In this document: in pieces, positions 33,279 to 43,600 of the stretch
How positions within the stretch are numbered: the stretch's first letter is position 1
Layout of the letters: each line of letters opens with the position of its first letter
DNA from: Nitzschia sp. DOCU1
Taxonomy: Eukaryota > Bacillariophyta > Bacillariophyceae > Bacillariales > Bacillariaceae
Direction: 5' to 3'
Length of the DNA: 64,000 nucleotides
NCBI GenBank assembly: GCA_951394045.1
Contig: OX595990.1
Span: forward strand, 2,596,549-2,660,548
Program-made: the position numbers and the translations under genes
Notes under the pieces: model-generated
What the model was told of the DNA's origin: nothing
What the model saw: only the letters and a program-made list of their open reading frames with translations
The model's database searches: none

Positions 33279-35078
33279 TTAGGATACTGCTTGAAACAAC
33301 TTCATCGGATTGAGACAGAGCAGGCAACAGCCCAGGAAAATCAGGATTGGGTTGTCTTTTGTTTGCCCTTTGGCCAGTTGGGGCATCTCGGGTCGATAAT
33401 CCTCTTCCACCTCAACGGCGGGTTTCATCGTTTTGACCTTAGCTGGGGGTTTTACCTCGGGAATTGCTTCCATAGCACTAGGTTTTGCTGGCTTGATGGG
33501 TACTACCATTTCGCGCTCCACAAACGACGCCCTGTGCTCGCCTTCCCTCAAGCCTTCCTTCAGCATCTGAATGCGGCGTCGCTCGGCCCGTACCATTTCC
33601 ATGTGCGGAAATGTCACCTTTCGGAATTCCATTTCATTGCCATCTTCATACCTCGAATCGCCAATGAATTCAAATGGCAAGTCGAAGATGGTACCGGAGT
33701 GGCAGCAGTCAACAATGGCTGTCAACTGCAATCCGCGCGGAAGCGGCACTAACAGGATACGGAAGATCTCATCGTCAATAATGCTTCCCTTTGTCATTAC
33801 GTCAACGGGAAGTAAGGTTTGGTCCATGCCCGACGCCTCATCTCCTGATTCATCTTGTTTGGACGATCCGTGTCCCGAAAAATGGAAAAAGGCGGCATCG
33901 CCCGCCTTGACCGCGAATGAAAATCGATGAAATGCCTTGACAATATTCTCTCGAGTGGGCTCGGTGTGGACATCATCGTCCATAAGGATTGTAATGTCTT
34001 CATCTTTGAAATCGTGAACCTTTTTCAAATACTTTATCATGTTGTAGCAGTCATTATGGCAACCGGGTAATTCCCATGGCTTACCCTTGTATCGAATACC
34101 AATGACGAGGGCCCGCTTGTTGCCATTGTGGTTCCTTGGAATAATATTGAATTCATCCTTCATGGACACTGGACGAGAGGATGTCAAAACCGGAACCTGC
34201 TTGTAGCCTTTCTCATCAAGTTCGTCCCGGAGTCGATGCAATAGATCAATCCATTTGGGAGCCTGTTTTTTCTGTTCATGGTGTTCGTATAGCGTCTTGA
34301 GAAGAACAGAAGTGCAGGCACCTCCATCGTATCCCATGGCAAGAGATCCCCTATGCGACTGACGCAATCCAAATCGTACCAGGACGTTGCTGCAGTCGGA
34401 GGTCTGCTGCTCATCTTTGCATGCCGAGATTAATCGAATATCGGCATTCAGATACTCTCTTGCGTTTCTGAGAATATTTTTCCTCTCTTCTTCCGAAAGA
34501 GGTGGTGGTGCCTCCTTCTTGGGTTCCTCTGTTCCTTTGGTTTGGTCGTCCGCTGCATCTGTAAGGTCCATATCAATGACCCCGTCGTCACTTTCTTTTG
34601 AGTTTGATCGGGAGGCAACTGGAGATTTCTTTTCCTTATTACTTGTAGGCTTCTTCAACCCAATACCGGACTCTTCATCCGAGTCTTCGTCAACGGTTTC
34701 AACTACAACTGCTTCTTTCCCGGTGTGCAATGGTACATTTTTTGGAAGTTCAGAGGCAAGGTCCACTTTGCCTTTCGCCTTTCCCGGTTTGGGGGATTTC
34801 TTCGGAGATTTCTTTGGCGATTTGCTAGAAACTTTGTCCTTATTTTCTCGTTTGGGGCTTTTTGAATGTGCAACATGTTTCTTTTTCTCCGGAGACTTTG
34901 GGCTCGGCGCCGAACTCGCGTCAAACTTGGTGGGCGGCACCATGTCTTGTGGTATATCCCGTAATTTCGCATCAGAAACTGTCTCCTTCTTGTCACGCTT
35001 TGGGCTCTTGGAGTGTGGAGCATGTTTCTTCACTTTAGACGGCACCATATCGGCGTTGAAGGCAGTGGGGGGCTGCAT
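33279..35078 (-). CDS. Type III metacaspase (p10 before p20)
   Basis: Cysteine protease of the caspase-like clan cleaving after Arg/Lys, implicated in algal stress and cell death. A 599-residue single exon. Residues 1-200 are disordered, Lys/Ser/Pro-rich, with repeated HSKSPKR motifs. Residues about 214-302 match the small p10 subunit (IRLISACKDEQQTSDCSNV ... GGACTSVLL ... YKQVPVLTSS). The p20 catalytic subunit follows at about 321-470: RALVIGIRY, ELPGCHNDC, the His dyad residue in FHFSGHGSS (H403) and the nucleophile in VDCCHSG (C459). Having p10 N-terminal to p20 defines type III metacaspases, reported from algae with secondary plastids. The C-terminal 100 residues include a Pro/Lys-rich stretch and a hydrophobic Cys-rich end (ILIFLGCCLLCL). 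Convergent with the SLD-BTB gene. Confidence 0.9.
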   Translation of the reverse strand: MQPPTAFNADMVPSKVKKHAPHSKSPKRDKKETVSDAKLRDIPQDMVPPTKFDASSAPSPKSPEKKKHVAHSKSPKRENKDKVSSKSPKKSPKKSPKPGKAKGKVDLASELPKNVPLHTGKEAVVVETVDEDSDEESGIGLKKPTSNKEKKSPVASRSNSKESDDGVIDMDLTDAADDQTKGTEEPKKEAPPPLSEEERKNILRNAREYLNADIRLISACKDEQQTSDCSNVLVRFGLRQSHRGSLAMGYDGGACTSVLLKTLYEHHEQKKQAPKWIDLLHRLRDELDEKGYKQVPVLTSSRPVSMKDEFNIIPRNHNGNKRALVIGIRYKGKPWELPGCHNDCYNMIKYLKKVHDFKDEDITILMDDDVHTEPTRENIVKAFHRFSFAVKAGDAAFFHFSGHGSSKQDESGDEASGMDQTLLPVDVMTKGSIIDDEIFRILLVPLPRGLQLTAIVDCCHSGTIFDLPFEFIGDSRYEDGNEMEFRKVTFPHMEMVRAERRRIQMLKEGLREGEHRASFVEREMVVPIKPAKPSAMEAIPEVKPPAKVKTMKPAVEVEEDYRPEMPQLAKGQTKDNPILIFLGCCLLCLNPMKLFQAVS

Positions 35079-35636
35079 GTCGGATTTCGTGGGCGTTAGG
35101 GTAATTCACTTGATGGCGATCCCGTTGGATCTTCCAATTTATCGTCAACACAGGATCTCTGTCCACTAGCTTTTTTACTTCTACACCAAACAACAAGATA
35201 CGCAAAGGGAGTGACAGGCGAACGGTTGCTCTTATGGCGATGAATCGATATGGGTTCAACAAAAGCGAACTGATGATCTTTAGATGCTCGTCCCGCACAA
35301 GAAGTCCCAGTCATTCACGTCTGGCACCGCGATCTTGCTAGATCCAGTGAGTTTGTTTCCGCCTCCAAAACACGCAAAAGGTTCTCGTTTTACCTTATGT
35401 TATGTCGGCACGAACTTCTCGGGGGGAGGGGGAGACCCCTGCGCCCATTCTGTCGCTTCCCCCAATTTGAACTAGGAAGGACCGAGGACCGGTACAGTCG
35501 ATCACCACTATTTTAGCTAGTTAGATTGGAAAGCAGGTTCTGAACCTTGCGTGCAGTTTGACAAAAAGAAAGTACGTTACTAGGTGCAATTATTGCACTG
35601 AGATGACGGAACTTGATGATAGAGGCACATTTTCTC
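35079..35636. other. Intergenic region
   Basis: 558 bp between two same-strand genes, with no supported gene. It should hold the metacaspase promoter and the 3' end of the upstream oxygenase gene. Confidence 0.5.
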
Positions 35637-37710
35637 TCACTGAAACGACGATGGCTGAGTGAGATCATGGATCTCTTCCATCGATTTACCATTGCACTCC
35701 TCCAATAAAGGATTTCCTAGTGTACCGCCCAAGTATCGGTCAGGCAGCAGCTTGGTACCTGGTCTCCCTCTCAGAAGGATTGGCGCACTCAACCTAGCTT
35801 GCCCCTCTTTCGCGGCAACAACTCGGTGGACTGCGGCAGGAATTTCGTCCCGCGTTACCACCTGAAGGTACTCTCCAGGCATGATGGCGATATATCGGCA
35901 ATGCCATGGAATCTGAACACCTTCCCTGATTTCGTCTATAAGTTGTAATGGGTCCTTTCCTAGAGACTTTTGGTCTTCTTCCCATTGTACCCTTGCTTTC
36001 AGCTCGGGTCGGTACCACTTCTCGGCATCCTCGTCGTACACTTCCAAGCCACTGATTGCTGCAACGGGTACGGCAGTGACGAAAGAAGAATCAACATGGG
36101 CTCCAAAGACCTCACGTGCTGTTATTTGGACGTCCGTATTTCCTTCGGAATACCGACAAAGGCGGTGGGGGCTCAGACTCACAGGGCAATCGTTTTGTTC
36201 GATTCCCTCTGATTTTGCCAATGGCGTCCCATCATCTACCAACTCGTTCGCTAGTAACGCTGCTGCTTTTGAAGCTTGGGCAAGCTGAGCTTTCTCGTCT
36301 GATTTTTTCTCGCCAAATGCGCCGTACTCGACATTCGCTGCAGCTGTGGCAATGCGAACAACGTCTTTGCACACTTCTGCAACCACGGCAAATGCCGCTT
36401 GCATAGAGGCAACGCCATCTTCTCCCAAAATCTCACCAGCTTCTTTTGGCAGCATAGTTCCTGTACCGCGCTCCATGCGAGTCTCTAAGAACTTCATCGA
36501 GCCATTATCATAGCTAGCAAAGCCAACTTTGGCGTGCTTGGACCCTGTTTCAGCGACTGTTGTCATTCCGGGCAGCTTTTGAACAACGTTTTCATCTTCT
36601 ACCGCATTAAAGAAAGACTCAGCAGTCTTCCACATTTTTGACAATGTTTCGGCAAGGTCAAAAGAATTACCCCCGTCGGTTAAATCTACCAGCAGCACTC
36701 CATGGGCGACCAATGCGTTCATCACATGCATCAGGGCTAGAACAGAGTAAATACAAGGTGACATTAGAATCCTGCCAACAGACGGATCCTCCACAAAAAT
36801 TCAGCTCGGTTGACATACCGTTTTGATCCTCAGTCCCTTCGGGATTGCTTGAGTAATCCCGTCGCAAGTCGCTGCGCTTGATGACGCGGTATCCTCTCGA
36901 TGACGCCCCAGCATAAGCCTCGCTCTCCACAGTGGCCTCCTGCGGTGTACTCTCCGTACGCTTTACATTGAACGTGGCTAAATCGGCCAATGATTCAATG
37001 GGGTCGTCATCAAAGATGGACAGCAACGCTTCTTCCGTATCGGCTTCTCCCTTGAGTGCCCTCGCTTCTTCCCTTAAAGCACCTTCAGGGTCCAAGGCTT
37101 GAAGCAATTCATCAACTGATAATTCTCTGATTTTGGCAGGAACTTGGCGCACGACAAAGTCAAAAGGCTGCCCGGGAGTCCATTGGGGAACGGCATCCTC
37201 CAAACTATCATAGAGCGTATCAAAGGCAATCCCCGTCTTTTCATCGTACAGTCGAACTGCTTCCACATCACCCCACATGCCTTGATCTTCCTCCTCTTCA
37301 AGCAATACCATCTCTAGACCATTTTGGGACAAGGCAGCTCGAGTAGCTTCCTTGGCCGTAAAATCCATTGCATAGAGAGTGAACGCTTGTCGGATCTCGT
37401 CACTCATATCCAACGATGTCTTGGAAACAATCGCATCGAACATTCGTTTGCTGAGCGGACCAGTTTGAAAGGCTTCCCCCGAAATTCCTAGATTGTAGTC
37501 CTCCACTTTCTTGGTACTGATCTTCTCGTCCGTCTCCACTGGAAAAGACCTTTCAATCCAGTTCGGACCCTGCCCAACCTCCCCGTCTTCGTACTTGGAG
37601 GAACTTGCCGCCAACCATGCCTTTCCGCGCCACGAGGGAGCGATCATTTGAAACCCCAAAACATTAGAGGTGGCTACCCATAAAAAGACGAACCGGAAAA
37701 GAAGCTTCAT
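35637..37710 (-). CDS. 2-oxoglutarate/Fe(II)-dependent oxygenase family protein, signal peptide
   Basis: Two exons, 37710-36819 and 36736-35637, with an 82-nt GTATGT...CTAG intron splitting an Ala codon, giving about 663 residues. The N-terminus MKLLFRFVFLWVATSNVLGFQ is a signal peptide with Phe at +1, compatible with plastid or ER targeting. The C-terminal half has the double-stranded beta-helix signature of isopenicillin-N-synthase-like oxygenases: HVDSSFVTAVPVA (H-x-D iron ligands), a distal PAAVHRVV His and RLSAPILLRGRPG, where the Arg binds 2-oxoglutarate. The N-terminal half (to about 300) is acidic and unfamiliar. Substrate unknown. Starts farther upstream at 37818 would bury the signal peptide. 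Confidence 0.75.
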
Positions 37711-38666
37711 TGTTGTATCTTCTGCCCAAGTTGTTTTGGCACTCCCTTCCAATATTGTGACGACGCTTGCTCCTATTCCGCGAATGATGGACAGAACTTC
37801 TGGGCGGACGACTTGCAAAGATGCCCAAGGTTTGCAAACAGGCAGACAATTTGCAAACGGTGGAAGTTTGGCGTCGCGAGGGAATCCAACGCTTGGTGAT
37901 GGGTGCCCATTTTAGTGGTGGTCGGTCGCTCTCGTTTACTTCCCGCCGACGCGTGGCGATACGTTGGGGCGACGAGTGACTAGTTAGACTAATTTCACTC
38001 TTACGGGGTATAACATCTTTCGAGGGTCATGGCAGCTACTAAAGAACAAAGCCATATCTTGAATGCTAACATGACATCAAGCGTGAACGTCAATTGCTTA
38101 CCGGTACTATACTGTCTTTGTCTTTCTGCTTATGACGAGAGATACTACTGTGCTTTGAAAACGACATTACAACTATTCGGGGCAGACCTGCTCCCAAGCC
38201 CCTCTTTCCATTTTCGGTTTGAGGTCCCCCCTCCTCCAAACGAAGCTATGACCACTAACCAGTGTACGTACTTTATGTGCCATACTACCTGATTGAAGAC
38301 CTCGCAAGTGGGAAACTGGAGAGCACCCTCTCCACGACGCGACCGACCGCGGCTCGCGCCATCGAATGCGAAACGGTGGATAGACAGACAATAAAGCGAG
38401 CCTGCCAAACGTCGTTGTACTGTCGTAGGCTCGGGATACCGGTATTTCACTAAGAAATTAACTTATGGTGATGGCACCAAATTCCAGAATATCGTATCGG
38501 TGGGGCATAATCCACTTACACGGCTACGTGAGATTGTACGTGGAATGGTACGCATCGGATAGATCGCCTTCCTCGGGATCAAAAAAGTGGCAAGGGTTGC
38601 GCATCTGCGTCGTCGTGCTCAAAAAAAGTTTTCTGTTGATCAACTTTGCACCTCCCCATTACCATC
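37711..38666. other. Divergent intergenic region
   Basis: About 1 kb between the oxygenase gene and histone H1. Short frames only; it should contain both promoters. Confidence 0.5.
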
Positions 38667-39719
38667 ATGGCCACCATTACTCAAATCAAGGAAGCGATTG
38701 CCGCTCTCAAGGACCGATCTGGTTCCTCCATCCCTGCCATCAACAAATGGCTCGAAAGCGAGAAGAAAGTAAGTTGTTTTGATCGTTTTCGGGCTTGTTT
38801 TCGCGTTTTAGTCTTCGAGAGGAAAATCGCTTTTTTTGCAAAATTTTGAGTGCCGGCCCAAGTGGGAGCACCGAATATCTTTACAACCATTTGGCCAATT
38901 TCAGATCCAAATACACCATCGTACACCTTATTCATCAAGGTATACACCTGCAAAACACTGGCGTCTGGAAGTGTATAGGGCCGATGCTACACCCGGACAC
39001 ATTTTCGGGATGCTTCTACGACAACACACGTACGATTGTGTAGGAGGCGGCCATGACGGGGTATATTTTCTCTCACACGGGGTTTCAATGGATACTGCCA
39101 ATGACAACAGCTCAAAAACAACCAATACTCACCCCCTCTATCATTTATTTCAGGTTACCCTCAAGCCTCATGTCATGAAGGCCGCCCTCAAGAAGGGAGT
39201 CGAAACCGGAACGCTCGTTAAAGTCAAGGTACGAAGCAGAGAAAGAATGGACGTCGTGGGAAGCCTAGCGTCGCCGATCTCACCCCCTGCTTGCCTCTCT
39301 TTTACAACACAATCGACTTGTACTTTGCAATGCGTTGTTTGCAACTCTTGTTGACCTGATCCTTCCTATTCTGCTGTTGTATTGCTGCTTTGAACCGACA
39401 ACTCCGACTGCTGTAGGCGTCGTACAAACTTTCTGCCGAGGCTAAGAAGCCTGTCAAGAAGGCCGCGCCCAAGAAGGAAGCCAAGGCCAAGGTAGTAAAG
39501 AAGAAGACTGCGCCCAAGAAGAAGGCTGCCACTGGCGCCAAGAAGGCTGCACCGAAGAAGAAGACTACTACTGCCAAGAAACCGGCCACTGCCAAGAAGG
39601 CCCCCACCGCCAAAAAGCCCAAGGTTTCGGCAAAGAAACCCAAGGCAGCCACCAAGAAGAAGTCCCCCACCAAGAAGGCGGCTCCAAAGAAGGCAGCCAC
39701 TGCCAAGGCCAAGCAGTAA
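38667..39719 (+). CDS. Linker histone H1
   Basis: Chromatin-compacting linker histone. Three exons: 38667-38768, 39154-39228 and 39417-39719; all introns GT-AG and phase 0, giving about 159 residues. Residues about 1-65 form the winged-helix globular domain: ITQIKEAIAALKDRSGSS, IPAINKWLESEKK, then VTLKPHVMKAALKKGVETG and TLVKVK-ASYKLS. The last 90 residues are the expected Lys/Ala/Pro tail with repeated AKK, APKKK and TAKKP units. The opposite-strand frames over the tail are shadows of this composition. The first intron (385 nt) is long for this window. Confidence 0.93.
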
Positions 39720-40570
39720 ACTGTCTTTGTCGGGATTGTTGATCTGGGTTCTGGCATCACCTCGTAGTGTTGCCTCTTGTTTTCTGGCGGTGTTGCCATG
39801 AATTCTATGTAGACTGTATGAATACCATATTATAAAACGAAACATCAAATATCAATATATCTAGCATTGTCCTACAGCATTAACAGTTAGTAGGAGAGGG
39901 GGTGAAAGTCGCTCGTTACTAAAAGTGAAGTTCCACCTGCACTTGCGATGAAGCCCTGGGTGTTTGAAAGGCTTCTGCGAAGAGGGGTTTCGCTCAGAAC
40001 TGGCGAACACACGAAATGACTCAAAATGTGATGCTGGTTTTAAACCCCTTCGAGGCTCTCTTTCGCCCTAAATTTACACCAACAAGCAACATCAATGTCT
40101 TGGATAGTTGTTATTAGTATGGGTCAAGTCTCATGAGCTCCCGTAGCCATCACAATACGATCCAGTAGCTGCACCATGGTGACGCTGTATGTATGTTCCC
40201 GCAGAAGCAATTGGGAACTTTATATTGGTATACATGACTGTAGATATGGAAAATGTGCCACCAATCGTTCTCGGACACTCCGAAGATACCCGTCCGCTTA
40301 TTCGTGACCTGATGTTGACGTCGATGCGGGACCCCAAGCGAACCCAGATACGCTCGTATGCACTTGCGTAGGTATTACCACCGGGCAGGAAAGTAGTATT
40401 ATATGTACGTCAGCATCGCCGCCCTCCATCAATCTTTCCCCCCAAACATCATCAACCCGCCTTTTGCCACCATTTTCACCACTCATTTCTTTTGGCAAGG
40501 ATTGGATAGCAATAAGGCAAAGTGAGCCAGAGTCCATCTCCCTGCACATACTTGAATCCATTCTTATACA
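39720..40570. other. Intergenic region between H1 and hisA
   Basis: About 0.85 kb without a supported gene. The right part should be the hisA promoter. Confidence 0.5.
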
Positions 40571-40672
40571 ATGAAATTCCGACCGTGTATCGACCTGCAC
40601 AATGGCCAAGTGAAGCAGATAGTCGGCTCGACCCTTACCGACGAGACAGAATCGTCGTCGTTGAACACGAAT
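40571..40672 (+). pseudogene. HIS6: hisA (HIS6) 5' fragment, interrupted by insertion
   Basis: The N-terminal 34 codons of the ProFAR isomerase of histidine biosynthesis: [20 protein letters not shown] then [14 protein letters not shown]. This matches eukaryotic HIS6 proteins exactly where they begin and includes the first-strand catalytic Asp (CIDLHNG). After AAT (40670-40672) similarity stops abruptly and the frame enters unrelated DNA ([10 protein letters not shown]). The missing continuation (F-A-T-D-R-P...) is found 6.25 kb to the right at 46927. No GT donor lies at the break, so this is not a normal exon end. Confidence 0.88.
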
Positions 40673-43600
40673 CCGAGGCCACTCGCTATACCTGGGGGGG
40701 GTGTGGGGGGGGGGATTCAACCTTCCATTTTTTAGGTCGCGTTTTCGTTTTTACTAAGCCCTCACTTATAGAAGAAAAAATATCAGTGGATTTTCATTTA
40801 TCGAATTTCACTTTTTGGAGGCAAGGCATCCTCGCCGGCATCCTCGCATTAGTTACAGAAATGGATGACTTTTGCTGTCGTAATCTACTTTGGGTTAAAT
40901 AAAGTATGACTTTGGTTGTCGTGAGCTGCGTCAAAGACGTCGCTCGGACAGGATTGTGGAGAGAACAAAAAGGTGCTTGTGATTTTGATGGTACAAAAAT
41001 AGAGTGCGCAGTAGTGAGGCGCATTTTGGCTGCGCAGTATGTGCGCTTCCTATTTACTATACATCTACCGTTTCTAAATCTTCGTCGTCTGAATCGTCGT
41101 CTTCTTGGTTGTCATCTTCGTCGGCCAAGATTGACTGTCGTAGTCTTGTCATCATATTCAAATATTCTTCGTCAGGCTGAAAAGAGATATCGTCGGGCAA
41201 GGCAGAGGAGAGGAAAATGCCACTTAGTGTACGAACTCTGGAAAGGACGACATAGGCCCAGTTTCGCATCCGACACCAATCAACCACGACCAGATTGTCG
41301 ACAGATTTGCCTTGTAGTTTGTGGACCGTAGTAGCGTAATTTATCACGGCTGGAAAGTGAACCAGATCGATTGCCAGGCTCTCTCTTTTCTTCTTGCTTG
41401 GGTCAGTACTGCAAGGATATTGGACCTTCATCGTTTTCGATCTCGGATAAAGTTTGAAGATGCCTTCGAATGATGGGGAGTGCATTTTGTCGAAGCGCAA
41501 AACAATATGATCAACATCATCAATAGCCACCGTATTGACCCATCGCCCATGCATTTTCATTGGTTTTAGCTGCGCATTGGGCTTGAATACCGCTTTTTGG
41601 AATGCGCAGCAGGTTCCATTTGCGACTCCGAGTTTCACCGTTATATTCTCGCTCACCATCATCTCGCATCCGTGAAAAAGTGCCAGAAACGGATCTGCTT
41701 TGTAGGTTCTATTCGTGATGTGTGCATCGGAACACCTTTCCCACAACAATTTATGATGAAGCGGAGTGAGAGTCCGCTTATTGACTGACCATTTGCCGGT
41801 ACCTCGAATAATGATGGCGCCTTCTGGGATAGGATCCCCGCGCTGAGATGAGTGAAACTGATTGAGGTAAGTGCGAAAAACACTTGCGTTGATTTCAGAG
41901 CGTTTCTGGTTGGTGAATACCGCATACCGCGCATCCAAATTCTGAGGAATTTTTAGCTTGTTGGGGTATATTTCACGTTCGCGTAATAGGGTGCGCAGAA
42001 GTGCATCATCACCATCTCGTGCTTTACTCATTGCTTCGCCCAAAAGAGGATCGTCCTTGTACCTGTGCGTTCCATCTAGTTCCACCATTTGATTCAAGCA
42101 AAGTTCCCACAATGGACTTGGCTCTCCCTTGAAGATGGGTTCACCACCAATTCCATCCAATTGGCAGAAATCGCCAATGAATACAATTGGTATGTTTCCG
42201 TAAGCATATTGTCGACAATCCGTCAAGCTTTGCAAACGTGCGCTCAAATTGCGCAAAGTTGTCTGAGTTCCAAACGATATCTCGTCAACGATATTCATTC
42301 TAGTGTCGATGAAGGCTTGTTGTTCCTCGAAGGTAGCTGGTTTATTTTTGATCAACCCGAATTGTCGACAAGTTGTATCACCTGCAATCGAAATGGAAGC
42401 AGCACCGGTAATAGCCGTCAACCGAATTGTTGTTTCCGTGAAGTGATGGTGGATGTTGGAACTAAAAGCTTTAGCGTAAGCCATAAGAGAATCCAGAATT
42501 TTTGCTGTATTCGACAGTTAGGACTGTTGCGTTCTCATTATTCAAATAGCAGGATATTGCGACTTACATTTTCCGGCACCGGCTGGACCTGTGATGAACA
42601 TCGTCAGCGGTCCCACCCGCTGTCGTGATCCACACGCCATTCGTTTCAATCGAGCCTTTTCTCTCAAATTGCCAGGACCTTCTGCATCTTTATAGAACGT
42701 CGAGACATAAGTCGAAGCCAAAATTTCGAAGGCACGCTGTTGCTTTTTGTCAAGTTTGTCTCGCCTGCCCCATTGCTTGATGGATGCGCATGTGCCGTTT
42801 GCAAAACTGGTGATATTACCACTTCGTTCTGCAGCAGTGTTTGTAGAATACACTAGCGTGCTTTGGGTTGCGAGTCTGTTTAAGGTTTGCAGTTGGCATT
42901 TGAAACGCTCATTATGGACTGCGCCACCAGTCAATGAAGGCTCTTCTGCAGGAAGTTGATGTTCACTTATGACAGATACGGATTGATGGGGTGCTAAATT
43001 CGCTGTAGTAGACGAAATAGTAACTTCATTGCATGCTCCTTTCTGGGCGACGTTCGAAGGGTTGATAACCTCCGAAACGTAACTTGCATCAACGTTGTCA
43101 GCAGTGTCGAATTCTATGGAAGCTTGCGCTAACACTGATTCGAGATGCTGAGCTTCCATAAAGGGATCTGCTTCTTCCAAGTTTTCTTCTGCTTCTTCAT
43201 CCAGTGTCGTAGTATTCGTCAATTCATTCATTGGTAGTTCAACGCGCAGTGAATTATGAATATTCTGAATATTGTTGCCGTATTGGATTGCCTCTTCCGA
43301 AATGTACTGCGCATACTCGCGAAAAGCCTCTTGATAGCTCTCGTTGTTGCCAAGAAGTTCTTCAAAATTCTGGAATGGCTTGAAAAGCATCAAGAACCTC
43401 CGACAGTATGTTTCCCTGTTCTTGAAAATGGGGGAGGATGACGGCAAATCGCAAGGTTGAAGCAACGATCCACCGAATTCTGAAGAACTGACCAACCAAC
43501 TCCATCCGAAATTGCCCACACGTTTCTCGTTGCATTTGACAATAACATAACGTTGGTGCAGAGGATGGTCGGCAGTGAAATGATAGGCTTTTAGGTCTTG

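Noticed and set aside
39302..39799. 165-codon minus-strand frame rich in Phe/Leu/Ala opposite histone H1
   Set aside because: It is the antisense of the Lys/Ala tail of H1; the composition is fully explained by that.
40522..40902. 126-codon plus frame over the hisA 5' fragment
   Set aside because: It is out of phase with the clear HisA N-terminus and runs through the G tract; no family features.
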